44,623 nt of DNA from Tannerellaceae bacterium. GTDB taxonomy: Bacteria; Bacteroidota; Bacteroidia; Bacteroidales; Tannerellaceae. The DNA lies in assembly GCA_031270665.1 (NCBI GenBank), contig JAISXD010000086.1, positions 1-44,623 on the forward strand, given 5' to 3'. This document shows, piece by piece, positions 33,087-42,082 of the stretch. The notes under the pieces were generated by a model. It had not been told where the DNA came from and did not search any database. It saw only the letters and a list, made by a program, of their open reading frames with translations. A program made the translations under genes and the position numbers. Position 1 is the stretch's first letter; every line of letters starts with the position of its first letter.

Positions 33087-33146
33087 TTGTGTTTTTCCAA
33101 GCCCAATCCCATCCTATAAACGGATTTTCATTTACTTCTCAATCGA

Positions 33147-33162
33147 CTATCATTTATGATAG
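33147..33162. promoter_or_regulatory. Palindromic candidate operator between divergent regulators
   Basis: CTATCATTTATGATAG is a perfect inverted repeat with 7-bp arms and a 2-bp centre, lying 8 bp downstream of the minus-strand -7 element, near the expected start site, and about 55 bp before the XRE gene. XRE-type repressors typically bind such sites, so it is a plausible operator for XRE control of the hybrid regulator. Confidence 0.5.
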
Positions 33163-33170
33163 CGATGTTG

Positions 33171-33200
33171 CAAAAGTAAAAATAAAACTTTGTTATCAAA
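33171..33200 (-). promoter_or_regulatory. Promoter of the hybrid regulator
   Basis: On the minus strand TTTG (33197-33200) and TACTTTTG (33171-33178, exact TAnnTTTG) are 18 nt apart. The leader to the ATG is about 80 nt and contains the palindrome at 33147-33162. Confidence 0.6.
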
Positions 33201-33217
33201 CATAAAATCACATTTTT

Positions 33218-33436
33218 ATGGAGAAAAACGAAGTTTTAGTAAAAATCGGCATTAAAATCAGGGAACTAAGGGAAGCGAAGAACTTATCTCTCCAGGATTT
33301 AAGCGACAAATGTGATTTTGAAAAGCCCAATTTAATACGCATAGAAAAAGGTAGAACCAACCTTACAATCGGTACATTATTAAAAATAGCCCAAGTATTA
33401 AATGTAAGATTAGCCGAACTTGTTGATGTTGAGTAA
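33218..33436 (+). CDS. Small XRE-family HTH regulator
   Basis: A 72-residue protein that is almost only a Cro/CI-type HTH: IGIKIRELREAKNLSLQDLS, then CDFEKPNLIRIEKGRTNLTI and LLKIAQVLNVRLAELVD. No effector domain. It is divergently transcribed from the large hybrid regulator with a 131-bp shared region holding a minus-strand promoter and a palindrome, suggesting repression of itself and of that gene. No toxin partner is adjacent, so an antitoxin role is unsupported. The sequence is AT-richer than its neighbours. Confidence 0.88.
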   Translation: MEKNEVLVKIGIKIRELREAKNLSLQDLSDKCDFEKPNLIRIEKGRTNLTIGTLLKIAQVLNVRLAELVDVE

Positions 33437-33591
33437 AGGTTGTATGGGATCAGAGAGGAAAAATGATTTTCCGTGAAATACGGTGTTATCTGTGAAATAA
33501 CCGATAATTCTATTGTTACAGACTTGCGTTTTTGCCTATTTTTTACTTATTTTGCAAAACAAAAAGATTGTCAATAAAAACCATCCCGCTT

Positions 33592-35112
33592 ATGCTTCAT
33601 GGATTAAATCCTTTGTTCAGCAGCACTGAATCTGTCTTGTTAATAGTATCAGTCATACTGTTTGCCAGTATTTTTGCCGGTAAAGCCGGGTTTCGTTTCG
33701 GAGTGCCTTCCCTGCTTATTTTCCTTGGTGTGGGGATGTTATTCGGTAGCGACGGGCTGGGGATACAGTTTAGCAATTCGGGATTAGCCCAGTTTATCGG
33801 TATGCTGGCGTTAACGATCATCTTGTTTTCGGGTGGGATGGACACCAAGTACAAAGATGTTAAGCCGATAGCTACTCAAGGCGTCGTACTGGCTACGGTG
33901 GGGGTATTGGCTACTACCTTTATTACAGGCGGGTTTATCTATTATTTGTTTTTGTGGATAACGGGGCATCCGGCCCTTTCGTTTCCCGAATCGTTGTTAT
34001 TAGCGGCGGTTATGTCGTCTACCGATTCGGCGTCTGTATTCTCTATCCTCAGAAGTAAAGGTATTTATCTGAAAGAAAGGCTTCGCCCTGCCCTTGAATT
34101 GGAAAGCGGCAGCAACGACCCGATGGCTTATATGCTCACCTTATTGATGATATCCTATATCCAGACGGGGGGGATGAATTTGGGGGAAGCGGTAATAACC
34201 ATGGTTGTTCAATTGGTATGGGGGGCTGCGGCAGGCTACCTGCTGGGCAAGGTAACGGTTTGGACGATTAACCGTATCAATCTCGACAACGAAGCGATGT
34301 ACCCCATTCTTCTTATGGCGGCGGCACTCTTTACTTTCGCCGCCACAACACTTCTGAAGGGAAATGGCTATCTGGCCGCTTACATTGCAGGATTGGTGGT
34401 GGGAAACAGTAAACTTATCCATAAGAAAAGTATCAGGACGTTCTTCGATGGTTTTACCTGGCTATGGCAAATCGTTATGTTCCTTACATTGGGTTTGCTG
34501 GTAAATCCCCACGAGCTTTTATCGGTAGCGCTGGCAGGGCTTGCCGTGGGTATATTCATGATCGTGCTCGCCCGCCCGGCGAGTGTGTTCCTGTGTCTGA
34601 TCCCTTTTAAGAATTTCTCTTTCAGAGGTAAGTGTTATATATCGTGGGTAGGGCTTCGCGGCGCCGTACCTATTATATTTGCCACCTATCCGCTTACGTC
34701 CGGGATAGAGCATGCCGGGCTTATTTTTAATGTTGTATTCTTTATAACCATACTTTCGCTACTGATACAAGGGACTACCGTTACCTCAGTGGCTAAATTC
34801 CTCGGTATGGTAGACGATCCGGAACGGCAGGATGTTTTTGGTATCGAACTTCCCGACGGGATAAAGAGCGCGATGAGCGAAATAGAAATCACGCCGACCG
34901 TATTGGAGCATGGAAACAAACTGATGGAGCTAACGCTTCCCGACCATACCCTGGCGGTAATGGTGATGCGCGAGGGGCGGTATTTTATTCCTAAAGGCAG
35001 CACGATTTTAAAAGAAGGCGATATCCTGTTAATGATTTCAGACAACGACGAGGCCTTACTGCAATCTTACCAGGCATTAGGAATCACCGATTATACAATG
35101 AAAAAGAACTAA
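33592..35112 (+). CDS. CvrA/NhaP2-type potassium/proton antiporter
   Basis: A 506-residue CPA1-type monovalent cation:proton antiporter in the inner membrane. It has about 12 hydrophobic helices, with SSTDSASVFSILRS and ELESGSNDPMAYMLT as the ion-binding aspartate motif, and a soluble C-terminal TrkA_C-like domain (about residues 410-500, LTLPDHTLAVMVMREGRYF and LKEGDILLMISD) that senses nucleotides or ions. The frame opens at 33532, but the ATG at 33592 (LHGLNPLFSSTES) gives the normal membrane start. porX follows after 22 nt on the same strand. Confidence 0.88.
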   Translation: MLHGLNPLFSSTESVLLIVSVILFASIFAGKAGFRFGVPSLLIFLGVGMLFGSDGLGIQFSNSGLAQFIGMLALTIILFSGGMDTKYKDVKPIATQGVVLATVGVLATTFITGGFIYYLFLWITGHPALSFPESLLLAAVMSSTDSASVFSILRSKGIYLKERLRPALELESGSNDPMAYMLTLLMISYIQTGGMNLGEAVITMVVQLVWGAAAGYLLGKVTVWTINRINLDNEAMYPILLMAAALFTFAATTLLKGNGYLAAYIAGLVVGNSKLIHKKSIRTFFDGFTWLWQIVMFLTLGLLVNPHELLSVALAGLAVGIFMIVLARPASVFLCLIPFKNFSFRGKCYISWVGLRGAVPIIFATYPLTSGIEHAGLIFNVVFFITILSLLIQGTTVTSVAKFLGMVDDPERQDVFGIELPDGIKSAMSEIEITPTVLEHGNKLMELTLPDHTLAVMVMREGRYFIPKGSTILKEGDILLMISDNDEALLQSYQALGITDYTMKKN

Positions 35113-35134
35113 CGCTGTTTAGTAATCAAATACG

Positions 35135-36685
35135 ATGGTAGCAAAACAAAACAGGATACTTTGGGCTGATGATGAAATAGATCTATTGAAACCTCATATT
35201 CTCTTTCTGCAAGACAAAGGGTATGAGGTGACAGCCGTAGTCAGCGGGCAGGATGCAATAGACCGGTGTAAGGAAGAGACGTTCGACATCATTTTCCTCG
35301 ATGAAAATATGCCGGGGCTGACAGGGCTGGAAACCTTGTCGGTGATCAAAGAAATAGACCCGACCGTGCCGGTAGTCATGGTAACCAAAAGTGAGGAAGA
35401 GAGCATAATGAACCAGGCTATCGGAAATAAAATAGCCGATTACCTGATTAAGCCGGTAAATCCGAACCAGCTACTCCTCTTCATAAAAAAGAATGTACAT
35501 AAGGATAAGTTTATCGCCGAGGCGACAACAGTAAGCTACCAACAGGAATTTTCCCGCATCGGGATGCAGATAAACGATTCGCTTACGGCAAACGACTGGA
35601 TAGAAGTATATAAAAAACTTGTATTCTGGGAATTGGAACTCGAGAACGGGCAAGCGCAAATGGCGGATATGCTGCGTATGCAGAAGAAAGAAGCCAACAG
35701 CGTTTTCGGAAAGTTTGTAAAAAAGCATTATACCGACTGGATACTGCAGCCCGACGACCGTCCGCTAATGAGCCCGGACCTGTTCCGAAAAAAAGTATTC
35801 CCCCTGCTTGATAAGGATGAAAAAGTGTTTTTTATCCTGATAGATAATTTTCGCCTCGACCAATGGCGCGTTATAAAGGAACTATTGGCCGGCTACTTTA
35901 CTTTTGAAGAAGACCTGTATTATACAATCCTTCCTACCGCCACTCAATATGCCCGTAATGCTATCTTTTCGGGACTGATGCCGGTACAGATAGAACAACT
36001 TTTCCCGGAGTTATGGGTAGATGAAGAAAGCGAAGAAGGAAAGAACCTGAACGAAGCACCCCTTATCCAGACGCAGTTCGACCGCTTCCGAAAGAAATAC
36101 ACCTTCTCGTATCATAAGATAAATGATTCGTTGCATGGCGAAAGACTACTGAACAATGTCCATTCGCTTACACAAAACCAATTGAATGTCATTGTGCTGA
36201 ATTTTATTGATATGCTGTCTCACGCCCGCACCGAAATGAAGATGATTCGTGAGTTGGCGCAAAGTGAAGCAGCGTATCGCAGCCTGACCAAATCATGGTT
36301 TCAACATTCTACCACGTTGGAACTTTTCCACTGGATTGCCGGTAAAGGGTATAAAGTAATCCTGACTACCGACCACGGAACGATTCGCGTAGACGATCCC
36401 ATAAAAGTTGTGGGCGATAAAAATACAAATACCAATCTGCGGTATAAAGTAGGGAAGAACCTTAGCTACAATCCGAAGGAAGTTTTTGAGATACGGGAAC
36501 CCGAAAAAGTAGGTTTGCCTTCGCCCAACCTGAGTAGTAAGTATATCTTTGCGGTGAATGACGATTTCTTTACTTATCCTAATAATCACAATTATTATGT
36601 GTCTTATTTTAAAAACACGTTCCAGCATGGCGGGATTTCAATGGAAGAAATGATGGTGCCGTTCATAACGATGAATCCAAAATGA
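35135..36685 (+). CDS. porX: PorX, response regulator with PglZ domain, type IX secretion control
   Basis: A 516-residue cytoplasmic response regulator. The N-terminal receiver has the acidic pair D12/D13 (ILWADDE), phospho-acceptor D56 ([10 protein letters not shown]), T84 and K106 (DYLIKPVNP). The C-terminus is a PglZ/alkaline phosphatase-like domain with [13 protein letters not shown] and [13 protein letters not shown] holding metal ligands. PorX with the kinase PorY controls type IX secretion genes in Porphyromonas and relatives, and its PglZ domain has phosphodiesterase activity. No porY is in the window. It overlaps tsaE by 4 bp. Its presence implies a type IX secretion system in the genome. 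Confidence 0.95.
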   Translation: MVAKQNRILWADDEIDLLKPHILFLQDKGYEVTAVVSGQDAIDRCKEETFDIIFLDENMPGLTGLETLSVIKEIDPTVPVVMVTKSEEESIMNQAIGNKIADYLIKPVNPNQLLLFIKKNVHKDKFIAEATTVSYQQEFSRIGMQINDSLTANDWIEVYKKLVFWELELENGQAQMADMLRMQKKEANSVFGKFVKKHYTDWILQPDDRPLMSPDLFRKKVFPLLDKDEKVFFILIDNFRLDQWRVIKELLAGYFTFEEDLYYTILPTATQYARNAIFSGLMPVQIEQLFPELWVDEESEEGKNLNEAPLIQTQFDRFRKKYTFSYHKINDSLHGERLLNNVHSLTQNQLNVIVLNFIDMLSHARTEMKMIRELAQSEAAYRSLTKSWFQHSTTLELFHWIAGKGYKVILTTDHGTIRVDDPIKVVGDKNTNTNLRYKVGKNLSYNPKEVFEIREPEKVGLPSPNLSSKYIFAVNDDFFTYPNNHNYYVSYFKNTFQHGGISMEEMMVPFITMNPK

Positions 36686-37155
36686 AACAGATACAAATAA
36701 ACTCGGTAAAAGAGATCAGGCAAGCCGCCCGGGCTTTTATTGAAACATATATCTCCCTGCCCATTGACGGGAACCCGGGGGAGGGGGCCGTTTTTGCTTT
36801 TCATGGAAATATGGGGGCAGGAAAAACTACGTTTATCAAAGCTATTTGTGAAGAGTTGGGAGTAACTGACGTAATAAACAGCCCCACATTTGCGCTTATT
36901 AATGAATACCGGAGCGGAGCGTCCGGCGAGCTTATCTATCATTTTGACTTTTACCGTATCAATAAACAAAGTGAAGCAGAAGACTTGGGTGTAGGCGATT
37001 ATTTCTACAGCGGCGCGTTATGCTTTATCGAATGGCCGGAAAAGATAGAAGCGCTGCTCCCGGAAGATGTTGTGAATATATCTATCACTGAAAACCCGGA
37101 CGGTTCGCGCACCGTTACGGAACAGGGACATTCGTTTGCCCGGACAAACCTCTGA
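36682..37155 (+). CDS. tsaE: TsaE, tRNA threonylcarbamoyladenosine biosynthesis ATPase
   Basis: A 157-residue P-loop ATPase that turns over the TsaB-TsaD complex making t6A37 in tRNAs reading ANN codons. Walker [10 protein letters not shown] at 42-50; then [11 protein letters not shown] and FYRI, and CFIEWPEKI typical of TsaE. The start overlaps porX by 4 bp (ATGA). Its 3' end overlaps the convergent GLUG-repeat gene by 41 bp, an unusually long antisense overlap. Confidence 0.95.
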   Translation: MKQIQINSVKEIRQAARAFIETYISLPIDGNPGEGAVFAFHGNMGAGKTTFIKAICEELGVTDVINSPTFALINEYRSGASGELIYHFDFYRINKQSEAEDLGVGDYFYSGALCFIEWPEKIEALLPEDVVNISITENPDGSRTVTEQGHSFARTNL

Positions 37156-38902
37156 GCCGGGGCATTACATTATTAGAGCGTGGGAATTGCCAGGCATTTT
37201 CTGCCGAGTTCCATTCATCCATCGGAGGAGCGCTCATTAATCCATTCCATTCACTGCCATTACGGATGGAGCTTTTCATTCCCCAGTTTCCTTCTGATAC
37301 ATAAGCATAATTATCTGACAAAAAGCGTGAACTTGCAGGGGCGTTCGTCACTTGCCCCACAATACGGAAGGTATACCCTTCTATTCCGTACAAAGAAGAT
37401 AGTGCAACGACGCACCGGTCTATCCCCGGGCTTGTATTGGCTTCATCGGCTTTGTGTATTCGCCCAACGATGCCCCCGCTGACAGCGGAAGACGGTTCGT
37501 TCTTGTTTACCGTACCGGCGGCAAAGCAATCTTGTACGATGGCCGACAACGTGTGGTTCGGACCATTCCCGTTTGTACTGATCAATCCGCCAAGGCCCCC
37601 TGTACAACCGCTTTCGCCGGATATATCGCCTGAACTGTAACAGTTGCGCACACTGAATGCGCCATATCCGTATCCTTGTCCCTGTTCGTCGCCCGAAGCG
37701 GAAGCAGAGGAACAGCCAAAGATACCTCCTACGGAAGTAATGGCCTCTTTTCCAGGCGCATTTCCACCGGCGATACTCCCCTGGTTAGCGCACGAGGTTA
37801 TCGTGAACTTCCCTGAACCGTACCCGTTTCCATTGTTTATCGTATCATTAATACTCGACTTATCACCATAGCCATATCCGTCTCCATAGCCAAAAATACC
37901 ACCGGCGAACGACATGGCATTCGGACTGCTTGCATCGCCTCCTTTCACGAAGCCATTATTGAGGCATAAACAGGCTGTAAAAATCCCGGAACCGTCGCTA
38001 AAACCATACCCGTCGCCCGAAGCATATCCATATCCGAATATACCACCGGCAGAACTGACCGCCTCATCGCCCCTGGTACGTCCTCCGGTAATTGTCCCGT
38101 TATTCACACAGGAAGAAATGATGAAAGAGCCGGAAGAAGACACGGCGCCATCACAATACCCATGCCCCCGCCCTTTGCCGATGATGCCTCCGGTATACGT
38201 ATAATTAGAGGGTGAGGCGATAACCTTTCCTGTATTGGAACAACCTTCAATCAGGATATATGCAGCGCCGTCTCCGTCGCAGAAAGCATATCCTTCGCCA
38301 AGTAAGCCTCCCGTATTGGAATGGTCGGTTTCGCCGCCGATAACAGTCACGCCCCTGTTATGGCAGTTACGGATAACAATGGAGTCTTCGCCGCCAACAG
38401 TGTTACAAAGCATATAGCCTGCCAGGCTCCCGGTATAAGAAATGGATTGGCTGGCGTCTCCGGTTATTTCGCCTCCCTCAACCGTAAGGTTTTCAATCCG
38501 CGCCCCATTGCCCAAATACCCAAATAAACCGGATGCAGGATATCCTGACGAGTTGGAATTATTTACATATAAGTTATGTATCGTCTTTCCATTGCCGTTA
38601 AAACTTCCCTGAAATGGGTGGGCTGCATCACAACCAATCGATATCCAGTAATGAGCGCCGATATCAAGGTCGTTTGCCAGTATAAAGTAAGCGCCGTAAT
38701 AGGGATTTCCGGGCGTCATATTAACCTGGTCGGCTAAATAAGTGAGGCCGGAGACAGAGGATATAAGGAAGGGTTCTGTTCTTGTACCCGAACCTTCAAA
38801 TGTATATCCTCCTTCATCGTTATACCAATCACCTGTCTGTGCAGGCAATTGGCCGGCAAAAAGAAATAAAATCAGAAAGATGTTACATAATATCCTCCTC
38901 AT
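37115..38902 (-). CDS. GLUG-motif repeat exported protein
   Basis: A 595-residue exported protein. A signal peptide ([21 protein letters not shown]) precedes [20 protein letters not shown], the usual start of this group, then DLDIG and [15 protein letters not shown], followed by many GLUG-type beta-helix repeats of the form TGGIIG-x-G, with Gly/Ser/Tyr-rich loops ([10 protein letters not shown]). The C-terminus [11 protein letters not shown] is typical of proteins I know as GLUG-repeat surface proteins. No clear type IX C-terminal domain is seen. Its function is unknown; an adhesin or structural beta-solenoid is likely. It is co-directional with manA and glgB and overlaps tsaE by 41 bp. Confidence 0.8.
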   Translation of the reverse strand: MRRILCNIFLILFLFAGQLPAQTGDWYNDEGGYTFEGSGTRTEPFLISSVSGLTYLADQVNMTPGNPYYGAYFILANDLDIGAHYWISIGCDAAHPFQGSFNGNGKTIHNLYVNNSNSSGYPASGLFGYLGNGARIENLTVEGGEITGDASQSISYTGSLAGYMLCNTVGGEDSIVIRNCHNRGVTVIGGETDHSNTGGLLGEGYAFCDGDGAAYILIEGCSNTGKVIASPSNYTYTGGIIGKGRGHGYCDGAVSSSGSFIISSCVNNGTITGGRTRGDEAVSSAGGIFGYGYASGDGYGFSDGSGIFTACLCLNNGFVKGGDASSPNAMSFAGGIFGYGDGYGYGDKSSINDTINNGNGYGSGKFTITSCANQGSIAGGNAPGKEAITSVGGIFGCSSASASGDEQGQGYGYGAFSVRNCYSSGDISGESGCTGGLGGLISTNGNGPNHTLSAIVQDCFAAGTVNKNEPSSAVSGGIVGRIHKADEANTSPGIDRCVVALSSLYGIEGYTFRIVGQVTNAPASSRFLSDNYAYVSEGNWGMKSSIRNGSEWNGLMSAPPMDEWNSAENAWQFPRSNNVMPRLRGLSGQTNVPVP

Positions 38903-38928
38903 CGGTCCTTTTATATATCCCTATTCTT

Positions 38929-39903
38929 TTATTCAATGTATGTTTCCATAAATGTAGCGCCAGGCAACGGTTGAATGGTTACCGACAGCGTATCGGCAGG
39001 AAGCAATACGGTTTGCCCCTGATGAATGGTAAGCGTATTTCCTTTATTATCCAGGATAGAAGCCCTGCCCGCCATACATATATATACTACAAAAGAATCT
39101 AAAGCCGATAAATCGCGGCTGACAGCCGTATCCATATCCAACAAACGGGTTGTAAAATACTTACAGGTAACCAATGGCACAGGCGTATCTTTGCACGCTT
39201 CATAAGGGATACGGTAATCATCGAGATACGTATAATCGATGGCGTCTTTAGCCAATTCGGTATGCAGTTCGCGGGTATGGCCGTTCGCGTCTTTGCGGTT
39301 GTAGTCGTAAATACGGTAGGTGATATTACTTGTCTGCTGAATTTCGGCGATAAAACAGCCGGCTCCGATAGCATGTACCCGCCCGGCAGGAAGAAAAAAT
39401 ACATCTCCGGGCTTCACCTCATAGCGTTGCATCACTTCCATAATTGTGTTGTCTTCTACCCGTTTCACATACCCGGCGGCGTCTATTTGTTTGGAGAAAC
39501 CGGAATACAAGGCCGCTCCTCCGGCAGACTTAATAACATACCACATTTCTGTTTTGCCGAATGAATGATGGCGTTTCTCTGCCAATTCATCATCGGGATG
39601 TACCTGGATGGATAAGTTATCGCGGGCGTCAATAAATTTAATCAGCAAAGGAAACCGGTCGCCGAACTGTTCCATTACCTTACCCCCCACCAACTGCTTG
39701 CCGTATGTATGGATAAGCTCATCCAGACTTTTCCCGGCCAGGCAGCCATTAGCTACAATGGAATAGTTATCATCAACATGCGAGAGTTCCCAACTTTCGC
39801 CAATGCCATCTTGCAAAGGAGTAATCCCCTTAAAGGCACAAATGCCGGAACCACCCCAGATAATCTTCTTTAATATAGGTTTGAATGTAAACGGATATAA
39901 CAT
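38929..39903 (-). CDS. manA: Class I mannose-6-phosphate isomerase
   Basis: A 324-residue zinc enzyme that converts mannose-6-phosphate to fructose-6-phosphate, feeding mannose into glycolysis or back to GDP-mannose. The cupin core has the zinc motif IQVHPDD (Q100, H102), E119 in KTEMWY and H177 in AGRVHAIG. The short bacterial size and opening (YPFTFKPILKKIIWGG) are normal for Bacteroidetes. It follows the glgB stop by 18 nt and probably shares its transcript. Confidence 0.93.
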   Translation of the reverse strand: MLYPFTFKPILKKIIWGGSGICAFKGITPLQDGIGESWELSHVDDNYSIVANGCLAGKSLDELIHTYGKQLVGGKVMEQFGDRFPLLIKFIDARDNLSIQVHPDDELAEKRHHSFGKTEMWYVIKSAGGAALYSGFSKQIDAAGYVKRVEDNTIMEVMQRYEVKPGDVFFLPAGRVHAIGAGCFIAEIQQTSNITYRIYDYNRKDANGHTRELHTELAKDAIDYTYLDDYRIPYEACKDTPVPLVTCKYFTTRLLDMDTAVSRDLSALDSFVVYICMAGRASILDNKGNTLTIHQGQTVLLPADTLSVTIQPLPGATFMETYIE

Positions 39904-39921
39904 TTTATTTAACGATTAATT

Positions 39922-41931
39922 CTATTTTATTTTACATAACACCACCCCGCTACGGGCAGGGATATAGAGTTTTAGCCATTCTTTCTTTTCGTGTTTATAC
40001 AGCGGGTCGAAAAGGGTGAAGTGATGGATGGAGTCGTCAGACAAACCGAATCCTCCAAAGCAGTTGGCATCCGTATTCAATACTACTTCGTATTCTCCCG
40101 GCGGCACAAGAAAACCATAATGGGTATACGACCGGCCTGGACTGAAATTAAAAACGAATAATAACTCTTTTCGCATATAAGCTAATACCTGGTCGCCGTC
40201 GTCGTCCCAAACTTTTTGAATAGGAGTAGACTGAAAGTCCTTTACGCTTTTTATCAACTCAAGCATCCGGCAGTCAAAATCTCCCAGATAATGGTATTTG
40301 AGGTTTGGATTATCTATCAAATCCCATTGCCGGCGGGCATATTTGTGCGACCATCCGTTTCCTTCCCTTGGGAAATCAATCCATTCGGGATGGCCGAACT
40401 CATTCCCCATAAAATTCAGATAACCTCCGTTTATTGTTGAAGCCGTTACCAGCCGTATCATTTTGTGTAAAGCGATTCCACGCTCTACCTTGTAATTACG
40501 ATCGTCTTTCATCATGTGCCAGTACATTTCGGCGTCAATCAACCGGAAAATAATTGTTTTATCTCCCACTAATGCCTGGTCGTGGCTTTCGGTATAACTA
40601 ATTGTTTTTTCGTCGGCCCGCCGGTTCGTCGTTTCCCACCAGATAGCAGAAGGGAGCCAGTCTTCATCCTTCTTTTCTTTGATTATTTTTATCCAATAAT
40701 CCGGGATATTCATTGCCATCCGGTAATCAAACCCATAACCGCCGTCTTCAATTTTAGCCGCTAAGCCGGGCATGCCGCTTACTTCTTCGGCAATAGTAAT
40801 TGCCTTTGGATTGACCTCGTGAATCAATTGATTTGCCAGTGTAAGGTAAGCAATCGCATCGCCGTCCTGATGGCCGTTGTAATAATCGCCATAGTTAGAG
40901 AAGCTTTCTTCCAGGCCATGACTGTAATAAAGCATTGATGTTACTCCATCGAAACGGAAGCCGTCGAACAGGTATTCATCCAACCAAAACTTGCAATTAG
41001 ACAATAAGAAATGAAGTACTTCATTCTTCCCGTAATCGAAACATAAAGAATCCCAGGCCGGATGTTCCCGGCGGGAACCGGAATAGAAATACTGGTTGTA
41101 AGAACCATCGAACCGCCCTAATCCTTCCACCTCGTTTTTAACGGAATGGCTATGTACAATGTCCATAATTACGGCAATACCCATGGCGTGCGCTTCATCT
41201 ATCAATTGCTTTAATTCGTCGGGCGTACCAAAACGCGACGAAGCGGCAAAAAAACTGCTTACATGATAACCAAATGATCCGTAATACGGATGTTCCTGAA
41301 TAGCCATAATCTGGATGGCATTATACCCGTCCTTTTTTACGCGGGGCAGGATATGGATACGAAATTCATTGTAACTGCCTACCTTCTCTTCGTTTGTACT
41401 CATACCGATATGACATTCGTATACAAGCAAAGGAGAGACGTCCGGTTTGAAGTTTTTATTTTTGAAAATATACGGTTTAGCAGGGTTCCATACCTGGGCG
41501 CTGAATATTTTTGTCTGTTCATCCTGCACTACGCGGCGAGTCCATGCTGGGATACGTTCGCCGCTGCCGCCCTCCCACTCCATCAACAGTTTAAACAGGT
41601 CGCCATGAGAAATCATGCCTTCCGCCAAAACGATTTCCCAGTTGCCATGTTCCAGGCGATTCATCCTGTATGATTCGCTTTTTTGCCAGTTATTAAAGTC
41701 ACCAACTAAGTAAATAGCGGTAGCATTAGGCGCCCATTCGCGGAAAATCCACCACTTATCTGTTTTATGCAATCCGAAATAAAGATAGCCGGAAGCAAAT
41801 TCACTCAATGTTTGTTGCCCATGATTGGTAAGTTCCTTTTCTTTTGCGAGGTAGTGCCGGTATCGCCCGTTAATAGCAGTTCCGTAGGGAGATAACCAGG
41901 GATCATTTTCGATTAAATGAAGTAACAGCAT
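39922..41931 (-). CDS. glgB: 1,4-alpha-glucan (glycogen) branching enzyme, GH13
   Basis: A 669-residue GH13 enzyme that makes alpha-1,6 branches in glycogen. An N-terminal CBM48 domain (FREWAPNATAIYLVGDFNNW) precedes the barrel with the nucleophile D328 in FRFDG, the acid/base E382 in IAEEVSG, and ESHDQALVGDK. The C-terminal beta domain ends at VVLCKIK. The open frame continues upstream to 42027, but that segment runs through the TAnnTTTG promoter at 41960-41967 and would encode a hydrophobic tail not typical of the family, so ATG 41931 is the start. Confidence 0.93.
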   Translation of the reverse strand: MLLLHLIENDPWLSPYGTAINGRYRHYLAKEKELTNHGQQTLSEFASGYLYFGLHKTDKWWIFREWAPNATAIYLVGDFNNWQKSESYRMNRLEHGNWEIVLAEGMISHGDLFKLLMEWEGGSGERIPAWTRRVVQDEQTKIFSAQVWNPAKPYIFKNKNFKPDVSPLLVYECHIGMSTNEEKVGSYNEFRIHILPRVKKDGYNAIQIMAIQEHPYYGSFGYHVSSFFAASSRFGTPDELKQLIDEAHAMGIAVIMDIVHSHSVKNEVEGLGRFDGSYNQYFYSGSRREHPAWDSLCFDYGKNEVLHFLLSNCKFWLDEYLFDGFRFDGVTSMLYYSHGLEESFSNYGDYYNGHQDGDAIAYLTLANQLIHEVNPKAITIAEEVSGMPGLAAKIEDGGYGFDYRMAMNIPDYWIKIIKEKKDEDWLPSAIWWETTNRRADEKTISYTESHDQALVGDKTIIFRLIDAEMYWHMMKDDRNYKVERGIALHKMIRLVTASTINGGYLNFMGNEFGHPEWIDFPREGNGWSHKYARRQWDLIDNPNLKYHYLGDFDCRMLELIKSVKDFQSTPIQKVWDDDGDQVLAYMRKELLFVFNFSPGRSYTHYGFLVPPGEYEVVLNTDANCFGGFGLSDDSIHHFTLFDPLYKHEKKEWLKLYIPARSGVVLCKIK

Positions 41932-41959
41932 AATTATACAATATGAATATGGTTGCATG

Positions 41960-41967
41960 CAAAGATA
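41960..41967 (-). promoter_or_regulatory. -7 element of glgB
   Basis: TATCTTTG on the minus strand is an exact TAnnTTTG, 28 nt before the glgB ATG. No good -33 match is seen at the usual distance. Confidence 0.5.
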
Positions 41968-42009
41968 AAGAAAAAAGCAGACGGCGAAGGATAATAAAAG
42001 CATATTTAT

Positions 42010-42017
42010 TATATTTG
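42010..42017 (+). promoter_or_regulatory. -7 element of the CPA2 antiporter gene
   Basis: TATATTTG is an exact TAnnTTTG, 65 nt before the chosen ATG. It lies 42 bp from the divergent glgB -7 element, and no -33 TTTG is evident. Confidence 0.5.
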
Positions 42018-42019
42018 CA

Positions 42020-42054
42020 AATATCACAACGGTAATAATAACGGTTGTGATATT
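42020..42054 (+). promoter_or_regulatory. Inverted repeat in the antiporter leader, candidate operator or RNA hairpin
   Basis: AATATCACAAC (42020-42030) and GTTGTGATATT (42044-42054) are perfect 11-bp inverted arms around 13 bp, directly after the -7 element and so at the transcription start and leader. Either a dimeric regulator site or a leader hairpin would fit. It overlaps a GTG (42047) that extends the open frame upstream, which argues for the ATG at 42083. Confidence 0.55.
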
Positions 42055-42082
42055 ATTAATTTACAGAAAAACCGTACATGCG

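Noticed and set aside
33218-33436. XRE protein as an antitoxin
   Set aside because: No HipA, RelE/HigB or other toxin gene is adjacent.
37115-38902. Type IX secretion substrate because porX is close
   Set aside because: No recognisable C-terminal secretion domain is seen in the GLUG-repeat protein; PorX acts on distant genes.
41932-42027. Hydrophobic N-terminal extension of the branching enzyme
   Set aside because: The extension runs through the promoter -7 element and is absent from the family's usual start.
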